Numbered from the stretch's first letter, positions 35,378 through 48,269 are shown. The stretch is 64,000 nt of DNA from Bigelowiella natans CCMP2755 (GCA_000320545.1 ADNK01000772.1:62001-126000), one strand, 5' to 3'. Made by a program: numbers and translations. Notes: generated by a model not told the origin, from the sequence alone.

Positions 35378-36891
35378 ATGTATTGGACACTTAGGATACA
35401 AGAGATAGACTTATCAAGAGTTGGGAACGATGCATCATCACCATCTTCTTCTTCTTCTTCTTCTTCTTCTTCATCATCATTATTGTCTCAAGAGTATGCT
35501 GCTCGACTTCCGGGATGGCTTCCGGGACGTGCTCGGAGATTCGTTAACAATACAACGTCTTTTGCGCGCAAGATCTACGACTTCTCGTTGATTCCCTCCA
35601 CCCCAGAGGATGAGAAGGAGAAAATAGTTGGAGTGCATCAGGGCGGCGAAGTAGAAGTCTCGAAAGTCATGAGGGTACACCCCCCCCCCACTCTCTCTCT
35701 CTCTCTCTCTCTCTCACTCACTCACTCCTCACACACACGTGCACAATATAGGTGAATCAACTCGATGCACAAACGTTGGATGACGACCTCCACCAGCTTC
35801 TCTGGTACTTCAGAAGTGTTGGCAGCGTATATCTTCCCATATATTCTTGCTCTATATTTTCCATTGTTTTTGAAACACACTGACAACACACTCTAGGGTC
35901 GGTCTCGAGAGAATAGCGCGGCATGGAGGGCAAGGTATCTATTATGCTGTGAACGAGATACATTGACACAAAGTGTAACGACCAATCGTGAATTTTTAAA
36001 AAATAATAACAATGATAATAATGATGAATGATAATTAGGCCTGCTCCTGCAATGGAGGGCGGAGGCTAAGGCGTTGCTGAAATTCACTATCTTCTGGTTG
36101 CTATCCTAATTCCAATTTGTTTATTGTGGTATACGATAACTGAGTAATGGGCGCGGAAGGTGGTCTGATTGAGTGAGAGTGTGGTGATGGCTACTAAGTA
36201 CCTATTATGTGTCTCCTCTCCTCCTCCTCCTCCTTCTCAACGCCATCATTCACGATGTCATAGCCATGTTGCTGCTTATTTATCACGTTATATATATTTT
36301 CCTTATACATGTACTGTTCTCCAGGAACACGATTTGGGCACAAAAGTCAACCCCGGGGATGGAGCTGCAGAACTTGATCCTCACAGGACTCGGAAAGAGG
36401 GTACGTACTTTGTTGCAAGCATGAGTATGTTGTATACCATGCTGCACTGTTCGACAGAAGCGATCATAGATAGATAGCTCTGCGACTTTTTTCTGATTTG
36501 GTCTTTTCCGAAGTCAAGGTCCTTGGTTTGAATGTGGTTTGTTTTTCAAACGCGGTTGATTGGTTTTGCGTCGATGACGATTCAACGGCTGCATACACAC
36601 TGATAGAGGCCAAGGTTTGTTCCTGGGGCCCCACGACTGCGTCTACTGACTTACCGGCAGCGCGTTTTGTACGGCGTTCTCACCATCTTCGCACCGTGGC
36701 TGTTGACTAGATCCAAAGACTATATGTCCGATCGGTACGTGACACACTAGAGCTGTTTTAATACACACACATATTATATTATATACTTACCTGCATCTCA
36801 TTTATGGGAGGAAATGGTTTCGAGAGGGGAAGCTCTCATGAAAAAAGAGACAACAAATAAGATAAACAATTTTAGAATGTTGCCGATGTTT

Positions 36892-36935
<44 letters not shown>

Positions 36936-37114
36936 TCCTCTGCTCCTCCTCCTCCTCCTCCTCCTCCTCCTCCTCCTCTCCTTGACTTTCCGGCTCTTTT
37001 TCCATCTCTTAGGCAATGGATAGGGTTTCAGCGAGGGTCAATTAGGAGGGTGATCTACGAATTGGTAAATGCGTTGGAGCTGGCATGGGACGCTGCCTCG
37101 GTCTGTAACAACTC

Positions 37115-37155
<41 letters not shown>

Positions 37156-37454
37156 ACCACCACCACCACTGTCATTAAGCTAGTAAGAGAGATCAGCATC
37201 GTAGGTAACAATGGTGATGTTCGACGAAGTAGTAGTAGTAGTAGTAGTACTAGTAGTAGTAGTTATAGTGTAATGCGGAACGAGGAGGAGAAGAAGATGG
37301 CTGGAGAGTGAAGAGTGTTCTTCAGTGCCCATGCTTTGCTGTATCAACATTCATCTCTTTGTGCATTAATCCGTTTATGTTTGTCCCCGCTCTCCCTCCT
37401 TTTACTCTAATCAGATTGTGCATATCTTGGTCTTCTTAGCTGGCGGTGCGTAGC

Positions 37455-37489
<35 letters not shown>

Positions 37490-37733
37490 AACGAGGAGGA
37501 TGATGATGAGGAGAAGGAGGAGGAGGAGGGGATGATCATAGCAACGAAAGTGACTTTACTTTGTACTACAATGTGCACTATCGTTGAGTGCGTAGTAGCC
37601 CTTGCCGCATAAGATACAACTTTAGGACCGAACAAAATGAAAGATGATGTTAATTATAATAATTTGTGCTGCAGGAACCTACCGCAATCTCGTTGAAAGA
37701 CTGTTGCGAATAAGGTCATGGAGAACACGCCTT

Positions 37734-37788
<55 letters not shown>

Positions 37789-38476
37789 ATACTAGATAAA
37801 AGCGACGAGAAAGAGGAAAGAATTCTTTCTATCTGACTTCAAACGCAGACCGTTTTTGTCATCATTCCGCAATGTAGATTTCGGAATAATCATCCATTTT
37901 TTAGATCGCACCAGCATAGTTTGATTCTTCCTACGTCGTTTTGAGCAGTTAGTTGACCTTCCTCTTCTCTTCTCAAGGAAATACAACTAAGCACACATCA
38001 TCGTTTGGCATGCTTCATCACCACAGGGTTGGATATGTGAATCCGCGTGCACATCGTGCTCTTAGCTTCGAGTTTATGAACCAGGTAGCGTTGTTCTCTC
38101 CGTTTGTACTACTACTACTACTACTACTACTACTACATCTACACATGAGCGGTGCAGTGATTACTCTTCCTCGAAATTCTTCCCTATCTTTGCTAAGTTT
38201 AGTTTGGGACATTTTGTTATTGAAAATGTTACTAACCATTTGTTGTTGTTGTTCTTTTGCTTCTTCTTCTTCTTCTTCTTCTTCTTCTTCTTCTTCTCTG
38301 TTGTTTTTACTGTCTGTCAATAATCATCATCATCGTCGGGATGAATGTAACTACGTAATGATGATGACGATGATGACGATAATGACGACGATGATTATGA
38401 CAATGACGATGGGCTGCAGTATCTAGTCTGGAGGACCGTTGCTCGATTTCTTTTGTTCGCCATACCCCTGGTGGTT

Positions 38477-38543
<67 letters not shown>

Positions 38544-39096
38544 GCACGCACCAAGGAGGAGGGGGCGAAGGATGAAAACGAAGAAGAATAAGGGCATTTA
38601 TTCTACGTAGTATTCGTTTATATCACTGTTTGCCTAGCCTCGCCTTATCGACTCCATCTGATCCTAATCGCTTCAGGTTGACTTTGGTTTAGTGTTCCGC
38701 AGCATTGTATCCATGGTGGGTTGGAAGAAGGGATGGTGGAAGAAGGGGGGGCCACAGGACGAGGGTGAGGACGATGACGACGCTGTGAAGGGCAGGGGGA
38801 AGTGTGCGTTATGCGGCTTATCTCCCATTGTAGTTCCTATGAGGGCGACACCCTGCACGCACGTCTTCTGCTACACGTGCCTTAGGTAGTAGTTGTAGTA
38901 GTAATGAGAAGAAGAAGAAGGAAGAAGAAGCAGAAGCAGAAAAAGCAATTTTCTTATTTCTTCTTCATTACTTGTTTGAGTTTTGGTTAACAAAGTCTTC
39001 CTTCTCTGTGGCTCCATCAGGTCTCTACGCATGGAATCGCCCAATCCTGTTTGCCCAAGGTGCTGCAAATCCACTCTCCCTCGCCCTTCAAAAATG

Positions 39097-39137
<41 letters not shown>

Positions 39138-39231
39138 CACTGACAATTATTTTGCCGTCAGGTGCTCTAAGAAGATAGTAGGGGAACAGCGGGTGATATA
39201 TCATGTGCCAAACGAATCGAAACGAAAATAG
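35378..39231 (+). CDS. PEX2: Peroxisome biogenesis factor 2 (RING peroxin)
   Basis: Thirteen phased exons, 427 residues: 35378-35674, 35752-35804, 35897-35934, 36039-36096, 36325-36400, 36661-36734, 37013-37100, 37415-37445, 37675-37714, 38027-38084, 38420-38470, 38677-38885, 39021-39231. Landmarks are VNQLDAQTLDDDLHQLLW, QKSTPGMELQNL, RVLYGVLTIFAPWLL, ILVFLAGGTYRNLVERLLR and SFEFMNQYLVW. The C-terminal RING has CALCG, CTHVFCYTCLR and CPRC. PEX2 works with PEX10 and PEX12 in the peroxisomal membrane as the E3 complex that ubiquitinates the import receptor PEX5. ATG 35378 is the first in-frame start before the conserved region. A (TCT)n run encodes a Ser tract near residue 20. The last exon reads through a (CA)n repeat as alternating His/Thr, so the true C terminus is uncertain. 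Confidence 0.9.
36899..36977. repeat. (TC)n and (CTC)n tract before a PEX2 acceptor
   Basis: A (TC)n array followed by (CTC)n ends about 35 bases before the acceptor at 37012, so the repeat supplies most of the pyrimidine tract of that intron. Confidence 0.85.
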
Positions 39232-39545
39232 GAAGATGAGATGATTAACAAGCGCAATGAGGCATGAACGATTGATACGATCTGCAATCGAGAACAAACT
39301 GGCATACATTTACGTTGTTACTAGATGTGCAGCGTAGCACGCCATGGTATTATTAGAGAAAAATTCTCATCTGTCTAGTTATCATGCCATGTGCTGTACA
39401 TGGATGTAGGTAGCATGGCATGTAGCATGTGCTGTGCTTCGCCAAGTTCCTATGGCACACACTCGGTCATCACCAGGTGACTATTGAAAATACTTAATCA
39501 CATCATATTGCACCCGTCTCATGCTCAGCACCAGCGCGCAATGCG

Positions 39546-39584
<39 letters not shown>

Positions 39585-40001
39585 ATGCTGCATCAACGGT
39601 CACGTACGTACATCCACGCAATGTCAATTGTGAAGCATCGATCCACTCCGCATCACATAATTGCACGCCAAGCAACACATGAACGCGGAGTGCATCGTAC
39701 GTACGCCAAGCTAGCAAGTACGGAATATGATATGTGCACTGCCACGGCCTAGCAGCGATGCGACACGCATTTTTGTAGCTGCATGGCGCATGCAAACGAT
39801 TATTCAGAAGTTGCAATGAGGCGTTGCTTCGACTGTCAGTCTTTCTCTGAAGACACATACACTTCTCTCTCGGACAGGACTAGAGGGCAATGACACGCTA
39901 TTATCGCTACAACAAGTCTTGTGAGGCAAAAAGCCCCTCGTACTCCTCATTCTCGGACTTCTAAAATGGACTCTCCCCACGTCTGAATACGACACCCAAT
40001 A

Positions 40002-40045
<44 letters not shown>

Positions 40046-40622
40046 TGCATTGGTAAAGATTAGTGGTATCAGCATTCACATTGGAATATGTATTAGTTAT
40101 ATTAGTACCTAATGCATTCACATGCATGCTTGACATCGTAACAGAAACAAACAAGTACAATTTAAGCGCTGTAGCCGCGGCTTTGCACAGCTACATTAGG
40201 ATGAGAATTGAGAGCAAATTCAACTTCTTCGTTACATCCGTCTCCTATTAGTACTACGTACCTGTGCGACTGCAGAACACCGAAGCTTCGTCAGAGAGTA
40301 GAGGTGAAAGAGAGTGAACATTGTTCCTAGTCCGAGTGCAAGTCGGGCAGTTTGGAAGTCCGACTTGAAATGAATTGCAACAATGTGGGTATTTAATTGC
40401 ACAACTAATATAACACACACGCACACACGCACACGCACACACACTCACGCGCACGCACAACATGTATGTGCAATGTAAATTTAATTGCGATATGGACTTT
40501 ATATATTTTCTTTGTTTCTTCTCCCGAAGGTTTGTCGACCTGGAGGCCCATAAAAGACACTGCTAACATCACCAGGCGATACCTAGGTTGTTCCACGTAT
40601 ATTATCGATGTTTTAACAAGTA

Positions 40623-40666
<44 letters not shown>

Positions 40667-40852
40667 TATGTAGAGGACGTGCAGATATGCGTGGCTGATC
40701 ATCATAGGCAACCATTTGTATCCTCCACCCTGGGTTGCAGTATCGATCGTCGTTGTGGAAAGCGCTCTCTCTGTCTGTCTCTCTGTATGGCATTTAAAAC
40801 ATATTCTATAACCCACCATTTATCCGGGTGGTGGCGATGAATGCGGTATTGA
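39232..40852. other. Intergenic island with dispersed repeat and (TG)n, (TA)n
   Basis: TGCA- and GCATGC-rich DNA with (TG)n 39547-39583, (TA)n 40004-40040, (AC)n-type repeats 40412-40447 and (TA)n 40625-40660. It separates the 3' ends of PEX2 and the minus-strand RING-CH gene. Short open frames here are chance or repeat readings. Confidence 0.5.
40140..40285 (+). repeat. Copy of a dispersed TGCA-rich repeat
   Basis: Shares an ordered set of words with 61190-61420: GCTTTGCACAGCTAC, then TTAGGA..GATGA, then TTACATCCGTCTC about 50 bases on, then TACCTGTGC. Identity is interrupted by substitutions and length changes, so these are old copies. Confidence 0.6.
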
Positions 40853-41295
40853 TCATATACCCAGTGAAGGAAGCCAATCGACCTGTTAAGAGGCAGCATT
40901 ATTATTATTCAGTTGTCGTTGTTCCGGTTTTACTACTACCACACTCCTTTACTTATTGTTAGGGAGGGGGAGGGAGAGCGTCACGTAAGGGGGAGATTAG
41001 TCAGATGAACGAGGGATCGACGATGACAACGAGGATGATGATGATGATGATGACGACGACGTAAACTAGGATGCTGCCGACGAAGCTAACGAGCAAGCAC
41101 TACGTCCACACTCACCCCAAAATGAGCATTCCTGTGACAAGGAAATCGAAGTAAACCCGGTAATACGCCCAGTTTTCGTGCGTCGTCCACCATGGCCAAA
41201 AGTCGCACACACGGTACCTTAAGAATCATCACAGCATATCCAACGATCTTTCAGCCGTTGACCAATCGTTGACTCAAAGTTAACACAAATACTGA

Positions 41296-41327
<32 letters not shown>

Positions 41328-41792
41328 ATTATCTATAAGAGAATCAGCTGCACTACAGTTTCAGCGCGAGGTCTATCTTGGAGAGGTGGAGGAAGGGGGA
41401 GGCAACCGCAGCTACGAGTAGCATCATCAAGGTCATCACCTGTGTAAGAACATGCACACAATGATTACCATACATACATACATACACACATACATACATG
41501 TGGCAGTGCCTGTCATTTTGTGCGCGTGTCGCGTGTGCGTGTGTTTGAGGTGGTGTGCTTTACGCAGAATAGCTGCTTCCAATTCTGCTGCCATTCACAC
41601 AAGTAACATCTGTTTCTCGAAGCTGTGTTCCGACGACTACTACTGCCGCTGCTTCTATATCAAATACTACACTACACACCAGAATGGAAATCGTCGTCAC
41701 AAAGCGCTTGTCCAGCAGAATTGGTGCGAACCTTTTCAGTATTCCCCCCCCCCCCTCGAAATTAGTCACACTCTGATTTTCTCTCTCAATCT

Positions 41793-41864
<72 letters not shown>

Positions 41865-41897
41865 GGAAGACATGCCGTGTTTCACCACATCATCATT

Positions 41898-41929
<32 letters not shown>

Positions 41930-42913
41930 CACTATCATCGCACTACTATTATGTATCTGTAATCGCCGTCTTTGTTGTTTCTACCATGCGCGCCTGAGCT
42001 GGTACTGATAATGACACTGCTGACACTGATAATAGCTGTGGGGATTTTGGCTGCTACGTCGCCACTAAACACGCAAGGAGCAAGATATAGCGATTGTATT
42101 ATGATCGGGGAGGGAAGGAAGGAACGAGGCAAGTAGTCACGACAGAGTAATGCAACCAATAAGAAACGAACAAACACCCCAATCAATCAATTAATTAAGG
42201 TATCGTAAAAGAAGATGAAGAGAGGCTAATTATGACTGGGACGATGATATATTCTCTTCACCTCATTCAGGCACTCCACGTGAACCATCTAATGATATTA
42301 TTTAAACAAGAAGAAGAAAGAAAGGTAGGTTATAAGGCTGAGGCCGATAATAAACGATTGAAATCATCTTCTATCGTGGGTGGGGATGTTCGCATATCCT
42401 CCTCCTCCTCCTCCTCCTTCTCTCTTGCCTGCTGCCTATCTTCTAATCTGCTAATATCAATATCTCAATAGTACCTGCATAGAGCCACGACACAAGCAAG
42501 GGGAGAACAACCTTCCCTCTTCAGGACCCTACAAACCATCGACTACATCATCCTCCTCCTCCTTATCATCACGCATCATCTTCTATCATTATTCGCATTT
42601 TGCTAAGATGCAGTAGTGGTGGTAGTAGTAGTTGTTGTAGAAGTAGCATAAAAGCTCCGACCTCAAGGCAAATCCTGCATCTTGGCTGGTCATCGTCTTC
42701 CTCTTCACCACCCCTCTCTTCACTCTTTCCTTCAAATTCACCACGGGAATAACGAGATGAAGAAGAAGAAGAAGAGAAGGAGGAGGAGGATTGTTGATTA
42801 TTGGTGGGGGGAGAGCTGTGTGGTCGCCTATGTCGCAATGTTGATGCTGCAGCTTCCGTCGCTTTAGAATCCTCTTGTGCCTCCTTGTCGCATTTCATGT
42901 CTTCGAGCGACAT
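40853..42913 (-). CDS. RING-CH (MARCH-type) membrane E3 ubiquitin ligase
   Basis: Nine exons in exact phase, 234 residues: 42662-42913, 42475-42528, 42262-42288, 41985-42064, 41680-41731, 41357-41439, 41116-41217, 41061-41085, 40853-40882. The acidic, Ser-rich N terminus is cytosolic. The C4HC3 RING-CH is assembled from four exons: CRICLE, then GRLFSPCLCRGSMQ, MVHVECLNE, and WRRSSQNPHSYYQCQQCHYQ, giving C-x2-C, C-x-C, H-x2-C and C-x2-C in the right order. Hydrophobic segments follow (TISILVMTLMMLLVAAVAS; FDFLVTGMLILGFVGSILVY) and a short tail. Such ligases ubiquitinate membrane proteins; target and membrane are unknown. Three exons are 30 nt or shorter. A (TCA)n/(TC)n/(TG)n-rich intron lies at 41732-41984. 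Confidence 0.9.
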
Positions 42914-43610
42914 CGCAATGGCAGCTTAGAAACCACATAGGAGGAGTTAGTTACAGCAGAATCCAAAGGGGAGGGGAGGAGGAGAAGATTCTCAAACAGA
43001 ATGATGCAAAGCAGCACGAAATACCGCTGCCATACGCTGTGTGGATAAGTGACTTTTTGCTACCTTTGAGGTCGGGGTCGTCGTCCTCTTCGTCGGCATT
43101 TCCTACTCCTCGCCCAACTGCTGCTGCTGCTGTCGCATTGGAGGGAGATGATGACGATGACATTAAAGATCCTGCTAATCTTGAGAACCCAAGTCCAAAT
43201 CCACTATTATTATTGCCGTCGTCAACATCATCATCGCCATTTTCTTCGCGGGTCCCTACTACCTGATTTTGGCGAATAATCGTTCAGCCGTACTTGCACG
43301 TATGTTAGTAGTAGTAGTAGTAGTAGCAGTAGTAGTAGTAGCAGTAGTAGGTAGATTTGAATAAACAACCTGCAGTAACACCCGTTTTGCCATCAAGACA
43401 GACCTCTCCTCCTCAGAACTCGCAGATACGTACCTCTCTATCCATCTTTGTTAGTCAAAATCCAATGATCATTATCATTATCGTTCATCATCATCATCAT
43501 CATCACCACCACCACCACCATCGCTACTACCAGCATAATCATAATAACGCAAAAATGATACATTCTATCACAATCGGGCGTCGTCGACCACATAGAAGGC
43601 TGCTGCCCTT

Positions 43611-43663
<53 letters not shown>

Positions 43664-44280
43664 ATTGTTTCATATATTTTGTGCAGATATATGTACATAC
43701 AACAACTTTATGCAGCATTAATCCTAGTGTCCTATAATTGCGTTGTAGGTGTGTGCGCGCGCGCGCGCGCGTGTGTGTGTGTTTAAGTAGGCAGCTGCAG
43801 ACGATTGGATGTGAAATATTCCAATTATTATATGCTGCCTATAAGGGGCACCTTCGCACTGTTGAGAGCGACATCAATTTTTGCTCCAGATCTGCTTTCT
43901 TTCCTCTCTCCAGTCCTAAAATCTATCGAAAGGGGGAGGAGAACTTTGGCCCTGTACACTCGCTTTTGGAACAACATCATCTGCGGCGAACGAAAACTCT
44001 CTCTACGCCTGCCTCGCTTAAAAAAATCATGTAAGGATACAAACAATCGCTACCTTGACAGTATTAGGCTTTAATTTGAACTCGCTCGTCGCCCTACATC
44101 GATGATGTCGAAAAGGGCTTATCATAAACAGGAATACGACGAATAACGACAAGCAAACCTTTCTATTGGACTAAATCTATTAATCAGTGATGTGAAACGC
44201 GAACACCCTGTCTTCCTCCCTCCTCCAAAAATGACCATTTGGACAAATCTACCACGCACACATAATACATCGAAGACCTA
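42914..44280. other. Unresolved possible plus-strand exons
   Basis: On the plus strand 43190-43300 can read IIIAVVNIIIAIFFAGPYYL, a strong membrane helix ending at a GTATGT donor. Positions 43799-44030, after a GCTGCAG acceptor, are open in more than one frame on both strands and end at a GTAAGG donor. These could belong to a divergently transcribed gene sharing a promoter region with the RING-CH gene, but no phase-consistent model was found. Repeats: (GTA)n 43305-43350, (TC)n 43613-43648 and (GC)n/(GT)n 43752-43783. Confidence 0.3.
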
Positions 44281-44570
44281 CTACAATGTTCTTCTTTTAT
44301 TCTTCTTTCGAACAACAAAGCACCTCGTGGCGATGTCTCTAACTTTGTCAGCTGGATGGAAGTACGACACAATCTCGTTTCTCATCATCTTCAAACAAAT
44401 AGGCACCTTCCCGTCTTGCATGCTGACATTATGATGAGAGAAAGAGACAGAATCGCTTAGGATGACGATCAATCATCACCTATTAAGACATCATTGTCAT
44501 GATTAAATGCCTTACAATTTGTGACGCCTAGCAGCAATCTGTCGGTAAGCTTGCAGGGGATTTGAAGCTG
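44281..44570 (-). CDS. C-terminal exons of an unknown protein
   Basis: Two minus-strand exons join in phase: 44516-44570 (QLQIPCKLTDRLLLGVTN, donor GTAAGG) and 44281-44414 (GKVPICLKMMRNEIVSYFH, then ADKVRDIATRCFVVRKKNKR and TAG). The intron is 101 nt. The tail is basic. Upstream exons were not identified; the open frame above it (to 44840) has no recognisable domain. Family not recognised. Confidence 0.35.
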
Positions 44571-44974
44571 CTGAATCATCAGCATATCACGATGATATTG
44601 TTGTTGTTGATGATGATGATGATACGCACAGTAGTTAGTCAGAAGAAACGACGTACAGGTTCGAAAGCTAACTAAAGGAGAAAATACAGGACTCCAAATC
44701 ACGGACCTTTCGTCTCCATGCCATCCGAACAGCCATGCTTTCCTTCCATGGTGACTCCTTGGTCGCACGTAGGTTCGTTCAGTGGCGACGATAATTATTG
44801 CAAATGTTTTCCAACATATTCTATTTAGATCAAATATCATCCTACATATATCGTAAATATTATTTCTATATTTTGTTGAGATTTTAATCTAGCGTCATTA
44901 TATTTACATTGACGTAGTATCAAATTGTGTTAAGTCGCTAGGCATTCCCCCCCGTGCTGCACATCTGGGCAAAT

Positions 44975-45443
44975 ATGGGGTCGGAAAACTTTCGCGGTGC
45001 GATGGGCGCGCTGGAGACCGCTGAAATGCAAGTTATCAGACTCATACACTATGCCTCTCAAATTGCGAATCATTGCAGCAAAGGTTGTTCTTCTTTTCAA
45101 CATTTTGCATTCTAATCGATCATTTCTAACAACACCCTCTCTATTGGTAGTGACCCCGGAAGGAGCTAGAGACGCGAAAGATAATTTGAAGAAGTACATG
45201 GAAACATTGAAAGTAATGACATATCTCTAGAATTACATCATAACGAAAGCCAGGTGCTGGTGTTTTTTTAAAGTGATTATTTTACTCGGCTTTCAGGCAC
45301 TCCAACAACGACTAAAAATATGTATCGAACGAAGCCCAGTGGGTCTCGAAAATACTGTCAACTGCCACGAAGAGCACTTGAAATTTAGGCTGGCTGCTGA
45401 AGCGTGTGATGTTCTTTTGGATGAGATAAGTAAACCGCTATAG
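44975..45443 (+). CDS. Small helical protein, Mediator subunit 11-like
   Basis: Three exons in phase, 105 residues: 44975-45083 (MGSENFRGAMGALETAEMQV), 45151-45212 (TPEGARDAKDNLKKYMETLK) and 45297-45443 (ALQQRLKICIERSPVGLENT ... CDVLLDEISKPL, stop TAG). Introns are 67 and 84 nt and free of repeats. Length and the helix pattern resemble MED11 of the Mediator head module: an initial helix around LETAEMQVIRLIHYASQIA, a second helix with ETLKALQQRLK, then a final helix with a Cys and an acidic end. Similarity is by eye only; other small coiled-coil subunits remain possible. MED11 would pair with MED22 at the Pol II/TFIIH interface. Confidence 0.5.
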
Positions 45444-46163
45444 TCCATGCTAGCTTTAAAAAATAAAATGACAGTGAAAGGAAAGCGTATTCGCTCATTT
45501 ACAGCCTTGAATTGTACATATACACACGCGAAAATGAGTGAAATTGTAAGCTAATATTAAAAACTACAGCTACTATAATGCGCTACATGCTAGCATTTTA
45601 TTTGCTATGTAAACACATGTGTAAGTAGCAGTTTGTTTGGGCTTTTCATTACATATATTATCTTCTGTACAGTGCAGCTAGAGCTTGGCGCGAACTCATT
45701 TCATATACATGTGCAATGTCACATTGGCATCATATGTTTTCATTGTTGTTCAGCACGCATATACGATAATAGTCTTTGCCCAAGCGATTGAACACGATGC
45801 TAGCTAGCAACAGTGCTAGAGCGTGCATGCTGCAGCGGCGATCAAGAGGGGTACGAATATGCTGCTACTTGAAACACAGAAATGTGCTCATTGAACAAGT
45901 GGGTATGCAAACGTGTGCAAATGTTTTTGATACACTCGTGCTGCTACAATGCGTAACTACATGTAAATATTCCAATATGTTGCACGAGCTGTACTAACGT
46001 GTAGTTTCGATCAATTTATAAAGCTACAATGTGATAAATAAGAATGCAAAGTCGTGACACATGATGGTGTGACACCTGATGAAAATATCCGACAGATAAT
46101 TGGCCCAGGAATCAATCCATCGAGGATACATCATCAAAATCAGGACGGAATTAGCTACGTGCG
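45444..46163. other. TGCA-rich intergenic island
   Basis: No microsatellite and no convincing exon. Rich in GCTAGC, GCATGC and TGCA words, like the other islands. Lies between the 3' ends of the plus-strand MED11-like gene and the minus-strand membrane protein gene. Confidence 0.5.
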
Positions 46164-48059
46164 TCAATTTTTGCAGCATAGACTCATGATGGGATGCGAT
46201 GCCGGGATTGTGTAGGTTAGGTAGCAAATGGTCACCGCCACATAACACCAATATCCAAAATCAGACGTCGCAACATAAGAAGAGCGTTCTTGCTCGAACG
46301 ACTCGGAATAGGAGTTTTTGGCCGAATACTCAACAGTAGCATTGACTGCCAGAGACAGGCATACGGCAATCATTATCAGCATCGCCGCGACACCAAGGCA
46401 GAGCAGCTTTCGCGCCATGCTCAGACCTAGGCCTTTGTAATTGCTGGAGGATTTTAACACTGCAATCTGTGTCCACGATTCGTTCACTTCATTGAGCCCG
46501 TACAGATTTTTATTTATCTTCCCTTCTCCTCCGTCCTCCAGTTCTCTTCCTATTCGAGTCATCGTGATGGAGGAGCACAAGGAATTGTTTTTTTGGAATG
46601 CTACTGACGACGACAATTTTGATGCTGAGAGAGCAGTAGAAGCAGTAGCAGCAGAAGCTGCAGCAGTGTATCCTGTAGCAGCAATGAACCCTCCTCCTCG
46701 TGTGTCGACAGAATGGGAGCATGTACTTGTCGTAGTAGCACATATTGTCGATACCTCTGCTGTTGATTCTGCTATTGTTGTTGTTGTTGCTGTTCTTGCT
46801 GCTGCTGGAGCTCCAAGATTCAACTGTGTCAGGATTGGAGGTGGCAGTAGGAGAGATGGCGTGACAAGACTGGACTTGCTATCGTGCAAAACTGTAGCTG
46901 CTGCTTTCGGACTTGAATTTCGTCCACGCAACGAAGGGCTTGAAAGTGACGCACGTTGCTGCGGTCTGCTTGCACCCCCCTCTGTGTTACGACCTACTTT
47001 GCCGCATATATTATTTGCACGATTAGGCGAGGAGAGTGAAGCAGTGGTAGGTGTGCTTGCCGTGCTTGCAACTGTGGGAATGACGGCAGTGCCAACAGCA
47101 TCCTCCGAGAAGTTATTGCGTTGTAGTTCGCCTTCTGCCTTGAAAGATGGTCGAGTAATAGAGGGCCTGGAGACGTATTGGAGCTGCGAAGGCTGCCAAG
47201 TGTTGGAGACGGTTCGCTTATTGCCTCCGATGCGTGAATTTTTATAGTTTCTGGCGGGTACGTTGGAATTCTCATCATTCAAGGTCACAAGGGATTTGAG
47301 ATACCTGAACGGGAAAAGAGTTATTAGAAGAGCAGCCTATGAAAGTATTGGCGGGTGCTCGTAGTTGCAGAGTTGTGTGCTTTCTATTTCTTGTTGTGCT
47401 TTTTACACGGATCGGAAGCGGAACAACGTTCTTGTGAAGTACGTGCCGGTGAAGGCGATCGCAACGAGAAGGCCAACATGCTTCAACGCATTCCATTTCC
47501 TGGAGTCAGTCACTGCCGTGCCGACAAATGATGCGATGAATATCGACCCCGTAGCCACAGCACCTGAGAGATAGTAACAGAGAATATTTCTAGGATTCAT
47601 TCCGCTGGAGAATTATAGAAGTATTCTTGAACTCCTATTTACCGATCTGTATGACTTTTGTGGAGATTGGAGTCATAGATCTCCGCAGCCTCAGTGTCTT
47701 ATGAAAGGCCAAGCAGATAGAGAAAGCCAAGTACTATGATGATGTTGTAGAAAATGGGTGAGTTGACAACGATGGAACGAATTTGTGATATTTCTACCTC
47801 CCCAATGAACACGGCAAGAGCCTTCAAAAACCAAAAAAATCGAGGTTAATTAAACGGAAGGGCATGGGCATAAATGAGTTGACAACTGATAGGGAAACGA
47901 TGACAACAACTATGACGAAGGCTCTGCTCGTCGTAAATCATTTCTCGATCTTAATCTATTTAGTACCAAATGTAGGAAGGAAAAAGCAAGGAAACTTTCC
48001 CAGGACAGTGATCCTGGTTCATGAGCGGTCTACAAAAGCCAAATTTCAATACAAAAAAT

Positions 48060-48093
<34 letters not shown>

Positions 48094-48269
48094 TCATTTG
48101 TACGCACAAGCGTGACGAAGATCCCAGTCGTGCAGAGAGTAAGCACCGCATAGCGATAGAGGCGGATATTTCTTTTTGTGTTCTCAAAAAAAAGCTGAAG
48201 AACAGCTGCAGCCACAAAGAGATAGGCCACTGCCTTCAACGTGTCTGACACCATCCACTCGTAGTCCAT
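46164..48269 (-). CDS. Multi-pass membrane protein with Ser/Thr/Ala-rich loop
   Basis: Five exons in phase, 524 residues: 48108-48269 (MDYEWMVSDTLKAVAYLFVA), 47798-47821 (a 24-nt exon, ALAVFIGE), 47643-47733 (YLAFSICLAFHKTLRLRRSM), 47407-47563 (AVATGSIFIASFVGTAV; VGLLVAIAFTGTYFTRTLF) and 46164-47304. The N-terminal part has about five hydrophobic helices. A long polar loop of roughly 260 residues rich in Ser, Thr and Ala (for example TATTTTIAESTAEVSTICAT) follows. The C terminus has two more helices (LLCLGVAAMLIMIAVCLSLA; YWCYVAVTICYLTYTIPA). A seven-helix topology is possible, but I do not recognise a receptor or transporter signature. Introns are short apart from the first, which carries (TC)n at 48063-48090. 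Confidence 0.65.

Noticed and set aside
39093-39132. (CA)n array as a CRISPR-like or other spaced repeat
   Set aside because: It is a perfect dinucleotide microsatellite with no spacers, and the setting is a eukaryotic nuclear genome.
41564-41665. Reading RNRCYLCEWQ on the minus strand as the last cysteine pair of the RING-CH domain
   Set aside because: Exon 41985-42064 supplies WRRSSQNPHSYYQCQQC in the correct phase and order. The CYLC segment would need a stop-containing or phase-broken splice.
46441-47247. 268-codon plus-strand frame opposite the membrane protein exon
   Set aside because: The minus-strand reading continues in phase through four further exons with membrane helices; the plus frame is a by-product of a low-stop Ser/Thr/Ala-rich region.
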